DNA from: Bryobacterales bacterium
GTDB lineage: Bacteria; Acidobacteriota; Terriglobia; Bryobacterales; Bryobacteraceae
Assembly (NCBI GenBank): GCA_016716385.1
Contig: JADJWL010000025.1
Coordinates: 1,034,694 to 1,098,693, forward strand
Direction: 5' to 3'
DNA length: 64,000 bases
The translations under genes were made by a program, and so were the position numbers. This document shows, piece by piece, positions 8,912 to 17,272 of the stretch; the stretch's first letter is position 1; every line of letters starts with the position of its first letter. Below the pieces are notes generated by a model that ran no database searches, was not told the DNA's origin, and worked only from the letters and a program-made list of their open reading frames with translations.

Positions 8912-10459
8912 CTATCTTTCGAGACCCGCGGTGGGGCGCGGGGCCTCGAGCGGGTTCACCAGACGGTGCTCAGCATGGTAACCCGGACGAACCCTTTCCA
9001 CGATGTGCGCCGTGGGCCGTTCCAGCACGCGGAAGAACGGCTTCGGGTACAAACCGATCAGGAACACGAGAACGACAAGGGGCGCGAAGACGGCGATCTC
9101 TCTCGCGTTCAGGTCGGTCAAGCCGGAATTTGTCTCTTTCACGTCGCCGAGCATCGTCCGCTGGTAGAGCCACAGCAAATACGCCGCCCCGAGTGCGATC
9201 CCGATCGCGCACCAGACAGCCCAAGCAAGCGATGTCTGATACGCGCCCTTCAGGATCGTGATCTCGCCGATGAACCCGTTGAGCGGCGGCATCCCCATGG
9301 AACTGAGCGTCGCGATCAGGAAGGCGATTCCAAAGACCGGCATGATCTTGTAGAGCCCACCAAATGCCGCGATCTCGCGGGTGTGACGCCGCTCGTAGAC
9401 AATCCCCACGACGAGGAAGAGCATCCCGGTCGAGATCCCGTGATTGATCTGCTGCAGGATCGAGCCGGCGATCCCGGCGGGATTGAGCGCGAAGATCCCC
9501 AGAGTGCAGAAGCCGAGGTGGCTGACGGAGGAATACGCCACCAGTTTCTTCCAATCCTTCTGCATCAACGACGCCAGCGCTCCGTAGATGATCGCGATGA
9601 TCGAGAGACCCGCTACGATCTGGATCACTTGCGGGTCCTTCGCCGAATCCGGAAGCAGAGGCAGCGAAAATCGCAGGAATCCGTACGTCCCCATCTTCAG
9701 CAGGATGCTCGCCAGGATCACAGAACCCGCCGTGGGAGCTTCGACGTGCGCGTCCGGCAGCCAGGTGTGGAAAGGCCACATCGGTACCTTGACCGCGAAG
9801 CCGAGGAAGAACGCCCAGAAGACCCACCACTGCATGGATGCCGGCACCTGTGTCCGCATCAGATCTTCGATAGCGAACGAGTAGGTCTGGAACTCCGAGA
9901 AGTGCTGCCAGTAGAGCGCCAGGATGCCAAGGAACATCAGCACGGAACCGACCAGCGTATAGATGACGAACTTGATCGCCGCGTAGGAACGTCGCGGTCC
10001 TCCCCAGATGGCGATGATGAAATACATCGGAATCAGCACCATCTCCCAGAACAGGAAGAACAGGAACGCATCGCGTGCCATGAAGACGCCGAGCATTCCG
10101 GTCTGCTGCACGAGGAAGTACGCGTAGTATTCCTTCTCGCGTTCCCGGATCGCTGTCCAACTCGACAGGATCGCGAGGAAGCCGAGCAGCGTCGTCAGCA
10201 GCACAAGCAGCAGGCTGAAGCCATCGATACCGAGGTGGTAGGAAGCGCCGATGGACGGAATCCAGGAGAGCCGCTCGACGAACTGGAAATCAAGCGCCGG
10301 ATCGAAAGCGAAGACAAGGGGTAGGGAGACAGCGAATCCGGCGAAAGCGGCCGCGTTTGCGCACCAGCGGATAGCGGCCGTGTTGGATGAAGGGATGAAC
10401 AACAGAACGGCCAGACCCAGCAACGGGGTGAACAGGACGATCGACAGAATGTGGTCCAT
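8912..10459 (-). CDS. nuoM: NADH-quinone oxidoreductase subunit M (orphan)
   Basis: A 515-residue antiporter-like membrane subunit of respiratory complex I, normal in length. It shows the family hallmarks: the membrane Glu in LFFLFWEMVLIPMYF, the HTWLPDAHVEAPTAGSVILA segment with conserved His, the Lys of LLKMGTYGFLRF, and about 14 hydrophobic segments. It moves protons in the membrane arm. No other nuo gene is beside it: upstream is a broken beta-barrel gene and downstream the convergent tail module. It is therefore either a separated member of a dispersed complex I set or a second copy. The identification is firm; the isolation is the odd point. Confidence 0.93.
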   Translation of the reverse strand: MDHILSIVLFTPLLGLAVLLFIPSSNTAAIRWCANAAAFAGFAVSLPLVFAFDPALDFQFVERLSWIPSIGASYHLGIDGFSLLLVLLTTLLGFLAILSSWTAIREREKEYYAYFLVQQTGMLGVFMARDAFLFFLFWEMVLIPMYFIIAIWGGPRRSYAAIKFVIYTLVGSVLMFLGILALYWQHFSEFQTYSFAIEDLMRTQVPASMQWWVFWAFFLGFAVKVPMWPFHTWLPDAHVEAPTAGSVILASILLKMGTYGFLRFSLPLLPDSAKDPQVIQIVAGLSIIAIIYGALASLMQKDWKKLVAYSSVSHLGFCTLGIFALNPAGIAGSILQQINHGISTGMLFLVVGIVYERRHTREIAAFGGLYKIMPVFGIAFLIATLSSMGMPPLNGFIGEITILKGAYQTSLAWAVWCAIGIALGAAYLLWLYQRTMLGDVKETNSGLTDLNAREIAVFAPLVVLVFLIGLYPKPFFRVLERPTAHIVERVRPGYHAEHRLVNPLEAPRPTAGLER

Positions 10460-10556
10460 GACCGAAACCTGATTATAGTGCAGGTATCATCCGGGTTGGG
10501 ACGCGGAGGCACGGTGTGACCTGAAGGCATTCACCGCGAGAGCAGAATCGCTGATC

Positions 10557-11482
10557 GTGCGGGCCCCTGTGTTGGCCTCGGAATTGCGCGCCCGAGACCC
10601 CGTGCCCTTGCCTCTGCTCCGCATCGTGCTGTTCCTTGCCGTCATTCCAGCCATTCTTCCGGGCCAAAGGACTTCGCTCGGTTTCGTTGGCGGGACGAAC
10701 CTGACAAGGGATTTCCCCCTCACCCGCACTGCATTCCCTGACCCGGCTTTCCCGGCTGGGCCAGGGATCTTCGATCTCTATTCGGATACGAACAGCTTCA
10801 TTGCCGGTCCGTCGCTCAGCTTGGCGCTCACCAAGAGCTTCTCGTTCGAAGCGAGCGCATTGCATCGCAACCTCTATTTGAAGCGGCGGACCTTCTTGCC
10901 AGGCGGACAGCGGCTTGACGGCGGGCAGTACGCCATCGGCACCTGGCAGTGGCCGTTGCTTCTGAAGTACCGGGCGCCGGTGGGCGCCTTGCGGCCTTTC
11001 GTCGAAGCAGGGCCTTCGTTCCGCACCCGGAAGAATCCTGGCGCAACCGAACCGTCGCAACGCGGAGTCAGCCAGAGACCCGGATCGAGGAAGTGCAGGG
11101 ATACCTCGCCGGTCTCGCTCTTGAATTGGATCTTCATCCGCGCTTCTCCATCGAGGCGAACGGCCTCTACCGGCCGCTCCACGCAAGCCAGCGGGATGAG
11201 TCCGTACTGATATGGCAGTTTCCGGTGTTGGGAAAACTCAGAATGCGGCCGCTGTCGCGTGTGCAACCGGTCTTCGAAGCCGGTCCGTCGTTCCGCCTGT
11301 CCGGCAACCGCAACGGCTACCACCCGTCGCCACTCGGCTTGACAACGGGAGCAGGTGCGGAGATCCAACTGTGCGGCATCCGGATTGGCCCTGTCCTCCC
11401 CTACACACGGTGGGCCAGGGACGCCACGCTGCCCAAAACACGGCCGGAACAGGTGGAACTCCTCGTGGGACTGTCGTTCTGA
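10557..11482 (+). pseudogene. Frameshifted outer-membrane beta-barrel protein with an internal duplication
   Basis: Two overlapping frames encode one protein. The first (from 10557) has a signal-like segment (LPLLRIVLFLAVIPAILPGQ) and strands such as KSFSFEASALHRNLY and LRPFVEAGPSFRTR. The second (to 11482) repeats the pattern (RFSIEANGLYRPLH, QPVFEAGPSFRLSG) and ends in a C-terminal strand with final Phe (VELLVGLSF), as in outer-membrane barrels. The frame change falls near 11060-11090. Either a one-base indel breaks a two-fold repeated barrel, or two tandem paralogs have been fused and truncated. The start is uncertain (GTG 10557 or a later codon). Confidence 0.55.
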
Positions 11483-11493
11483 AAACCACCCGT

Positions 11494-11523
11494 TTGACAG
11501 CGGCTCACGCCGCCTCCTACAAT
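11494..11523 (+). promoter_or_regulatory. Sigma70-type promoter upstream of comF
   Basis: TTGACA at 11494-11499 and TACAAT at 11518-11523 with an 18-base spacer. It is one of the best promoter matches in the window. The expected transcript would begin near 11530, about 110-190 bases before any plausible comF start, leaving a long G/C-rich leader that could hold structure (for example a CTCGTG/CGTGAG hairpin near 11543). Confidence 0.6.
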
Positions 11524-11723
11524 CCAGGTATAGGTGAGGTGTCTCGTGACACGTGAGGAAACCGAGCCAGACAGTCCCAGCGCGGCGGCGGAGGTGAGCC
11601 TTCGCACGTAGCCGCGCGTCACGGGTCGAAGGGTTTGCTTCCGCGGTTGAGACGGTCTCTCACGCCTTTTTTTCCCTGTTCTTCCCTGACGATTGCCGCA
11701 TCTGCGAGCGGCCCCTGGCAAGA

Positions 11724-12413
11724 TTGAGCCGGGTTCCCGTCTGCCCGCAGTGTCTGTCGGCGCCCCAGCCTTACGAGGCTGAGTTCTTCTGCGCGTCGTG
11801 CCGGATGCCATTCGCCAACAGCTTTGCGCTGGACTGCGAGGGCCGGTGTGCCCTGTGCGCCGCTGGGTTGCGCGGCTTCGACACCGCCTTCCATTACGGC
11901 TGGTACGAAGGCACGCTACGCGAACTGGTTCATCTCTTCAAATACGAGCGCATCCGCACGCTTGCGAGCCCACTCGGCCGCCTGCTCGTCCGCGCGGTGC
12001 CTGTCGACACCGCGATCGATGCCGTTGTTCCCGTGCCCCTGCATTGGCGCCGGCGGTGGGCACGCGGCTTCAACCAGGCGGAACTGCTTGCCGCTGAAGC
12101 AGCGCGATCCCGCGGCGTCCCTGTGTTGCGCGCGCTGCGAAGGCGCCGCCATACGGCGACTCAAACCGGACTGACCCATGCCCAGCGCCGCAAAAACATC
12201 GCCGGCGCGTTTACCCTCACCGGGAAGCCCGTGGAAGGACTTCGGCTCCTCCTGGTGGACGACGTGATGACAACGGGTGCGACCCTTTCCGTCTGTGCTG
12301 CGTTGCTGCGGCGCGCGGGCGCACGCTCCGTCCTCGCGGCCACTCTGGCCCGCACCGACCGCAGATTTTCTGTACCGACCGCCAAAGCCCAGTTCGCAGG
12401 AGCCGCTCGATGA
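11724..12413 (+). CDS. comF: ComF-family amidophosphoribosyltransferase-like protein
   Basis: ComF-type protein: N-terminal Cys-pair zinc-binding region followed by a phosphoribosyltransferase fold with the PRPP loop LLLVDDVMTTGATL (about residues 175-188) and the family segment PVPLHWRRRWARGFNQAELLA. Homologs take part in DNA uptake or cross-membrane DNA handling. The listed start TTG 11724 is too late: family-like residues (FFPDDCRICERPL) continue upstream in the same frame from about 11640, but that frame has no ATG, GTG or TTG start. The -1 frame offers TTG 11635, joined through a T7 run at 11667-11673. The HNH gene overlaps its stop by 4 bases, so the two are probably co-expressed. Confidence 0.85.
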   Translation: MSRVPVCPQCLSAPQPYEAEFFCASCRMPFANSFALDCEGRCALCAAGLRGFDTAFHYGWYEGTLRELVHLFKYERIRTLASPLGRLLVRAVPVDTAIDAVVPVPLHWRRRWARGFNQAELLAAEAARSRGVPVLRALRRRRHTATQTGLTHAQRRKNIAGAFTLTGKPVEGLRLLLVDDVMTTGATLSVCAALLRRAGARSVLAATLARTDRRFSVPTAKAQFAGAAR

Positions 12414-12943
12414 TTATGAATGGGGTGACCGGACTGCACGCGCCGGTCCTGGTGTTGAACGCCAGCTTTGAACCGATCAACGTGTGCGCCGCGCGGCGCG
12501 CCTTGATTCTTGTCCTAAAGGGCGTCGCGTCAACCGAGGAAGTCCGCCCTTCCCCGGTGCATTCCGCTCGCGCCGTACACCGCCTGCCCAGCGTGATCCG
12601 GCTGATGGAATACCGCCGCATCCCGGTGCAGACGCGCGCCCTGTCGCGCAAGAACATCCTGATGAGGGACCGGTATACGTGCCAGTATTGCCACCGCACC
12701 ATGCCATCCCATGAGCTGACGCTCGACCACGTCATCCCGCGGTCGCGGGCCGGCGACACCACCTGGGAGAACCTGGTGACAAGTTGCAACCCGTGCAACA
12801 ACCGCAAAGGGAACCGGACTCCCGACGAAGCGGGCATGAAGCTGGCCAAGCCGCCCCGCCCGTTCAGCCTGCATACAAGCCGCCACCTGATGCGCCTCAT
12901 CGGCAAGGCGGATGAGCAGTGGCGGAAGTACCTGTTCTATTGA
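12410..12943 (+). CDS. HNH endonuclease family protein
   Basis: A 177-residue HNH protein. The zinc/nuclease core covers about residues 92-140: CQYC, then LDHVIPRSRAG containing the catalytic His, then NLVTSCNPCNNRKGNR. This form, with an N-terminal segment reading VLVLNASFEPINV, is common and chromosomal in many bacteria, with no settled cellular role. The ATGA overlap with comF implies translational coupling. Its last 7 bases overlap the convergent gene at 12937. No sign of mobile origin. Confidence 0.85.
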   Translation: MIMNGVTGLHAPVLVLNASFEPINVCAARRALILVLKGVASTEEVRPSPVHSARAVHRLPSVIRLMEYRRIPVQTRALSRKNILMRDRYTCQYCHRTMPSHELTLDHVIPRSRAGDTTWENLVTSCNPCNNRKGNRTPDEAGMKLAKPPRPFSLHTSRHLMRLIGKADEQWRKYLFY

Positions 12944-13755
12944 TCCGGATCAAGATATTTGATGATCCGTACTTCGTTGCCCTTTTCGTTGTAAACGAGT
13001 TCGTCCACAAGGTTGCGCGCCAGCAGAATTCCGAAGCCGCCAGGCCGTAGTCCGTGCTCGGATCGGTAGTCGATGTGGCTTGTGGGAGAGTCTGGCGGGT
13101 TAGACACCGCGGCATGGGGCAAGGCATCCCATGAGAACCCCTCCCCGGGATCGCGAATATAGAACTCGATCGCACGGCGTGTCCGGACGCACGCCAGTTG
13201 CAGACGTTGCGATTCGTCGCTGCCGGCGCCGTGCTCCATGCCGTTGAGCAGGATCTCGCGCACCGCGGTTGACAGCGCATCGCCGTCCGCCGGCTCCAGG
13301 TCCCGCAGCATCTCACGCATGTACTGCACCAGCCTCTCGACCGCCTGTGTCTTGCAGCGCGCGTGGATCTCGACCCATTCCGGGGTGCCCGAGACCAATT
13401 TCAGATCGTCGGTCCAGCCGGGTTCCGCGGCGGCGCGGAGAATCATGTCCGCGACCACCCGGACGTCGAACGGCTCGCTGAAGTAGCTGAAGGCTCCAGC
13501 GCGGATGCACGTGAGGACATGCTCGGGCGACGAGGACCGCTCGACGACGAGCATCGGTTTGCCCGGCACTCGCTCCATCCAGTGCGCGCCGTCGGCGACG
13601 ATCAACTCGTAGCGTTCTTCGCGCGCGGCGGCTGCGGCGTCATCTCCGACAAGGGGGCCATCGACCTGCCAGCCGCCGGGACGAAGTGCCTGCGACAGCC
13701 GTTCGGCCAGATCCGGCATCTCGCCGATTACGAGCAGGGTCTTGGTTTCGCCCAT
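12937..13755 (-). CDS. Degenerate receiver domain fused to an RsbW-like anti-sigma histidine-kinase fold
   Basis: A 272-residue two-domain protein. Residues 1-120 look like a response-regulator receiver: a possible phospho-acceptor Asp is present (LIVADGAHW), but the acidic pocket is replaced (VIGEMPD) and the usual KPF Lys is Glu (SEPF). Residues about 150-272 form an HATPase_c of the RsbW/SpoIIAB type with an N-box (EILLNGMEHG), DPGEGF and GGFGILLAR. It probably controls a sigma factor or anti-sigma antagonist. I chose ATG 13755 over the 32-codon longer start because a TATAAT lies at 13771-13776 on the same strand, just upstream. Confidence 0.72.
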   Translation of the reverse strand: MGETKTLLVIGEMPDLAERLSQALRPGGWQVDGPLVGDDAAAAAREERYELIVADGAHWMERVPGKPMLVVERSSSPEHVLTCIRAGAFSYFSEPFDVRVVADMILRAAAEPGWTDDLKLVSGTPEWVEIHARCKTQAVERLVQYMREMLRDLEPADGDALSTAVREILLNGMEHGAGSDESQRLQLACVRTRRAIEFYIRDPGEGFSWDALPHAAVSNPPDSPTSHIDYRSEHGLRPGGFGILLARNLVDELVYNEKGNEVRIIKYLDPDQ

Positions 13756-13865
13756 GGCGCGGTCATCCCCATTATACGGTTGCGCGGTTGGGAAGCCCGC
13801 GTCGCATCGCGTCAACGCCGGCCCTGGCGCCAAAGACGGAATGTGTGACAATGACGAAATAGTCC

Positions 13866-15548
13866 ATGTCCAACCTACCCGTTGACCCGGACGACGTCTT
13901 GTCCACTCCGGAAGAAGCGTCGTTCGCCCAAATCCTCTCCGACTTCGAAGAGTCGCACAAGACCCCAGGCGCCGGCGCCGAGGGCCGCCTCGGGACCGTC
14001 GTCACCGTCACGCCGGAACAGGCCGTGCTCGACATCGGGTTCAAGACTGAAGGGATCCTCCAGACCGCCGACTTCCACGGCAAGCCACCGCAGCCCGGAG
14101 ACCAGCTTCAGGTCTCCATCGCCGGGCGGAATGCCGAGGGGTACTATCTGCTGAGTCTGGTTCGCGTTGCTCAGCCCAAGGACTGGACGGCTCTCCAACA
14201 GGCGTTTGACGAGAAGAAAGCGATTGCCGGCACGGTGACGGCAGTGGTCAAGGGCGGATTGAGCGTCGACGTGGGTGTCCGGGCCTTCATGCCTGCATCG
14301 CGCAGCGGAGCCCGCGACGCGGCTGAGATGGAACAACTGATCGGTCAATCTATCGCCTGCCGCATCATCAAGCTGGAGACCGACAAAGAGGACGTCGTCG
14401 TCGACCGGCGCGTCATTCTCGAAGAAGAAGAACGCAAGTCCAAGGAGCAGCGATTCACGGAGCTTCGCGAAGGCGATGTCCTGGAGGGTCGCGTGCGTAC
14501 CCTCACCGACTTCGGTGCATTTGTCGACCTCGGCGGGGTCGACGGGTTGTTGCATGTCGGCGATCTCTCCTGGGGACGCGTAGCCAAGCCTGCCGACTTG
14601 CTGCAAGTCGGCGACACCGTCCAGGTCAAGATCCTCAAGATCGATCCTGCCAAGCGGCGCGTGTCGCTGGGATTGAAGCAGCTCCAACCGGACCCGTGGT
14701 CGCTCGTGGCGGAGAAGTACCCCGCTGGAGTGCGTCTCCGCGGCGTCGTAACCCGGACGACCGACTTCGGTGCGTTTGTCGAAATCGAACCAGGCCTCGA
14801 AGGACTCATTCATTTGTCCGAGCTTTCCTGGACGAAGAAAGTGCGCAAGCCGAGCGACGTAGTCAAGGCCGGCGAGTCTGTTGAGGTGATGGTGCTGCGC
14901 GTGGAGCCCGCCGAGCGGCGGTTATCGCTCGGACTCAAGCAGGCCCTGGGCGACCCATGGGATACCGTCGCAGAGCGGTTTCCGCAGGGATCTGTGGTGG
15001 AAGGCAAGGTCACCAATCTGGCCAAGTTCGGCGCCTTCGTCGACCTCGGAGAAGGCATCGAGGGGATGATCCACGTGGGCGACTTGTCGCTCGAGAAGCG
15101 GATCGAGCACCCGCAGGAGGTTGTGAAAGCGGGTCAGGTTGTGAAGGCGATGGTGCTCGAACTCGACCGCGGCAAGCGCCGTCTGCGCCTTGGCATGAAG
15201 CAGCTCCAGCCGACGCCGGTGGATGAATACATCGCCGAGCACAGAGAGGGCGATGTGGTCACTGGTCGCATCTCGCGTCTGAGCGGGGCCAATGCGACCG
15301 TCGAACTGGGCGATAACGTCTTCGCGCAATGCATCCTGTCGGCGGCGGAAGAACAGGCGCCCGCCGGCAATACCGGCGGTAAACCTGACTTGAGCCAGTT
15401 GACCTCAATGCTCACGCAGCGCTGGAAACAGGGCGGCGGCGAGGGCGCGCCCCGGACGGCGACGGCGAGAACTGGAGAGATCCGATCCTTCCGGATCGTG
15501 AAACTCGACGCCGGACAGCGCCGGATCGAAGTGGAAGCCGCGGGCTAG
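13866..15548 (+). CDS. rpsA: 30S ribosomal protein S1
   Basis: A 560-residue protein with six S1 RNA-binding domains at about residues 38-100, 115-184, 202-272, 287-358, 374-445 and 459-558. Domains 3-5 are canonical (repeated TDFGAFVDL / GLLHVGDLSW patterns); the last is degenerate and interrupted by a Gly/Thr-rich insert. Length and domain number match S1, which binds mRNA on the small subunit and helps translation initiation. It is transcribed divergently from the anti-sigma gene across about 110 bases. S1-domain paralogs exist in this lineage, so whether this is the essential copy is not certain. Confidence 0.88.
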   Translation: MSNLPVDPDDVLSTPEEASFAQILSDFEESHKTPGAGAEGRLGTVVTVTPEQAVLDIGFKTEGILQTADFHGKPPQPGDQLQVSIAGRNAEGYYLLSLVRVAQPKDWTALQQAFDEKKAIAGTVTAVVKGGLSVDVGVRAFMPASRSGARDAAEMEQLIGQSIACRIIKLETDKEDVVVDRRVILEEEERKSKEQRFTELREGDVLEGRVRTLTDFGAFVDLGGVDGLLHVGDLSWGRVAKPADLLQVGDTVQVKILKIDPAKRRVSLGLKQLQPDPWSLVAEKYPAGVRLRGVVTRTTDFGAFVEIEPGLEGLIHLSELSWTKKVRKPSDVVKAGESVEVMVLRVEPAERRLSLGLKQALGDPWDTVAERFPQGSVVEGKVTNLAKFGAFVDLGEGIEGMIHVGDLSLEKRIEHPQEVVKAGQVVKAMVLELDRGKRRLRLGMKQLQPTPVDEYIAEHREGDVVTGRISRLSGANATVELGDNVFAQCILSAAEEQAPAGNTGGKPDLSQLTSMLTQRWKQGGGEGAPRTATARTGEIRSFRIVKLDAGQRRIEVEAAG

Positions 15549-15586
15549 GGCGCGCCGCGCCCCCACTTCCCCGTACACTGGATCGT

Positions 15587-16036
15587 GTGAAGCCAGAGCC
15601 TCCTCTCTCCCCGGAAGAAGTTCGCGCCAGAGCCCTCGCCGTCGTCGCGGCAGATCGCTTTCCCATGCTCGCCTCTGCTGACGGCGACCAGCCCCGGGTC
15701 CGCCCGATTTCCCCGGTCAGGACCGACGAGTTCACCGTCTATGTGGCGTCGATGCGCAGTTCCGGCAAGACCGACGAGATCGCGGCGAACGCCAAGGTCG
15801 AGTTGTGCTATCTCACGCCGGATCACGACCAGGTGCGCATCACAGGCATCGCCGAAGATGTCCGCGACCCTGCGGTGCGCCAGCAAATCTGGGACTCGAA
15901 CCCGCTTCTCCGCGCGTACTTGAAGTCGATCGACAACCCGGAGTTCATTCTCTACAAGGTCGTGCCGCACCGCGTCCGCTATATGCGCGAATGGGCTCTG
16001 GAGTACCACGAGGCGCAGATCGGGTATCCTGACTAA
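15587..16036 (+). CDS. Pyridoxamine 5'-phosphate oxidase-family (FMN-binding split-barrel) protein
   Basis: A 149-residue single-domain split-barrel protein (FPMLASADGDQPRVRPISP, then YVASMRSSGKTDEIAANAKVELCYL), as in small PPOX-class FMN or general-stress proteins. The substrate is unknown. It starts with GTG 15587; TACACT lies 7 bases upstream at 15574-15579, which would give an almost leaderless transcript. A small hairpin (ACCCGGA/TCCGGGT) follows the stop near 16038-16055. No operon partner is obvious. Confidence 0.75.
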   Translation: MKPEPPLSPEEVRARALAVVAADRFPMLASADGDQPRVRPISPVRTDEFTVYVASMRSSGKTDEIAANAKVELCYLTPDHDQVRITGIAEDVRDPAVRQQIWDSNPLLRAYLKSIDNPEFILYKVVPHRVRYMREWALEYHEAQIGYPD

Positions 16037-16066
16037 AACCCGGATTCTTCCGGGTCAGGAGGGCCT

Positions 16067-17272
16067 TTGAACCGGCGCCGTTTCCTTTCGGCAACAACCA
16101 CCGCTTCTCTCACACTCGGAGCCAAACGAGGCTTCGCCGCCGTGCGGGACGACTTTCCCCGCGCGCGGTCCGCGGCGTATCTGGACAATGCCTCGTGCCA
16201 TCCCCTGAGCGTGCACTCTGCCGCGGCCGTGCATCGCTACATCGATTGGGAGACCAACGAAGTCGGAGAGCCCTGGTGGCCGCAGTGGGCCCGGGCGCGG
16301 GATGAGTCCAAGAAGCTGTTCGCCGCGCTCATCAACGCCAAACCCTCCGAGATCGCCTTCGCCCGCAGCACGATCGAGGCCGAAAGCAATCTGCTGAACG
16401 GCATGAACATCGAAGCGACCGGAGGCAACGTCGTCACCAACGACCTCCATTATTCCGCCGCGATTTACAACTACCGCATGCGCCAGCAGGACGGTCTCGA
16501 TGTCCGCATCGTGAAGAACCGGGACTGGCGCACCGAAGTCCGGGACATGGAGCGCGCCGTCGACAAGAAGACAAAGCTCATTTCCATCGCCCTTGTCTCG
16601 AACGTGAACGGCTATCTCCAGGACGTCAAGGCGCTGAGCGACCTCGCGCACGCCCACGGCGCCTACCTCTACGCCGATATCATCCAGTGCGCGGGCGCCA
16701 TCCCGATCGATGTCCGCGCCATGGGGATTGATATCGCCGCCTGCTCCACCTACAAGTGGCTGATGGGCGTGAAAGGATACGGCTTTTACTACGTTCGGGA
16801 GGATCTCCAGGGCACTGTCGTGAAACCGACGCAGCACTCAGGTGGCGTGCGCTTCAACTACGCCCCGTGGACCGAATCGCCCGAAGCCGGCCTCGACGAT
16901 TTCGCCTTCAAGCCGGTGACCGGTCCCGGGCGCTACGAAGTGAGCTACCCGTCGTACGAGGGCGCGATCAGCGCGCAGGAAAGCCTCCGCTACATCCACG
17001 AACTCGGCGTCGCCAACATTCGTACGCATGTCCGGACGCTGACGGACCGCCTCCAGAAGGAGCTTCCGGCGATCGGCTACCCGTCGATTACGCCGCACGG
17101 CAACGAGAGCCCCATCTGCTCGTTCGTCGCCAGGGATCCCGGGCGGACCATGGAGAAACTCCGGGCCGCCGGTGTCCACGTCGCCATGCGCTTCGGGAAC
17201 AAAATGCGCATCTCCCCGTCGGTGTACAACAATCAGCAGGACATCGACCGCCTGCTGGCAGCGCTCGGATGA
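16067..17272 (+). CDS. Secreted class V aminotransferase-fold PLP enzyme
   Basis: A 401-residue enzyme with an N-terminal twin-arginine signal (RRRFLSATTTASLTLGA). Fold-type I motifs of class V aminotransferases/isopenicillin N epimerases follow: YLDNASCHPLS near residue 38, YADIIQCAGAIP with the PLP-nitrogen Asp, and STYKWLMG with the Schiff-base Lys near residue 229. Export of folded, cofactor-loaded enzyme through Tat fits. The substrate is unknown. TTG 16067 is the start, with GGAGG a few bases upstream. Its stop abuts the convergent hydrolase gene. Confidence 0.8.
   Translation: MNRRRFLSATTTASLTLGAKRGFAAVRDDFPRARSAAYLDNASCHPLSVHSAAAVHRYIDWETNEVGEPWWPQWARARDESKKLFAALINAKPSEIAFARSTIEAESNLLNGMNIEATGGNVVTNDLHYSAAIYNYRMRQQDGLDVRIVKNRDWRTEVRDMERAVDKKTKLISIALVSNVNGYLQDVKALSDLAHAHGAYLYADIIQCAGAIPIDVRAMGIDIAACSTYKWLMGVKGYGFYYVREDLQGTVVKPTQHSGGVRFNYAPWTESPEAGLDDFAFKPVTGPGRYEVSYPSYEGAISAQESLRYIHELGVANIRTHVRTLTDRLQKELPAIGYPSITPHGNESPICSFVARDPGRTMEKLRAAGVHVAMRFGNKMRISPSVYNNQQDIDRLLAALG

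Noticed and set aside
8966..10324. A 452-codon plus-strand open frame antisense to nuoM
   Set aside because: Arg/Asp/His-rich composition typical of the shadow of a GC-rich gene; nuoM on the other strand is unmistakable.
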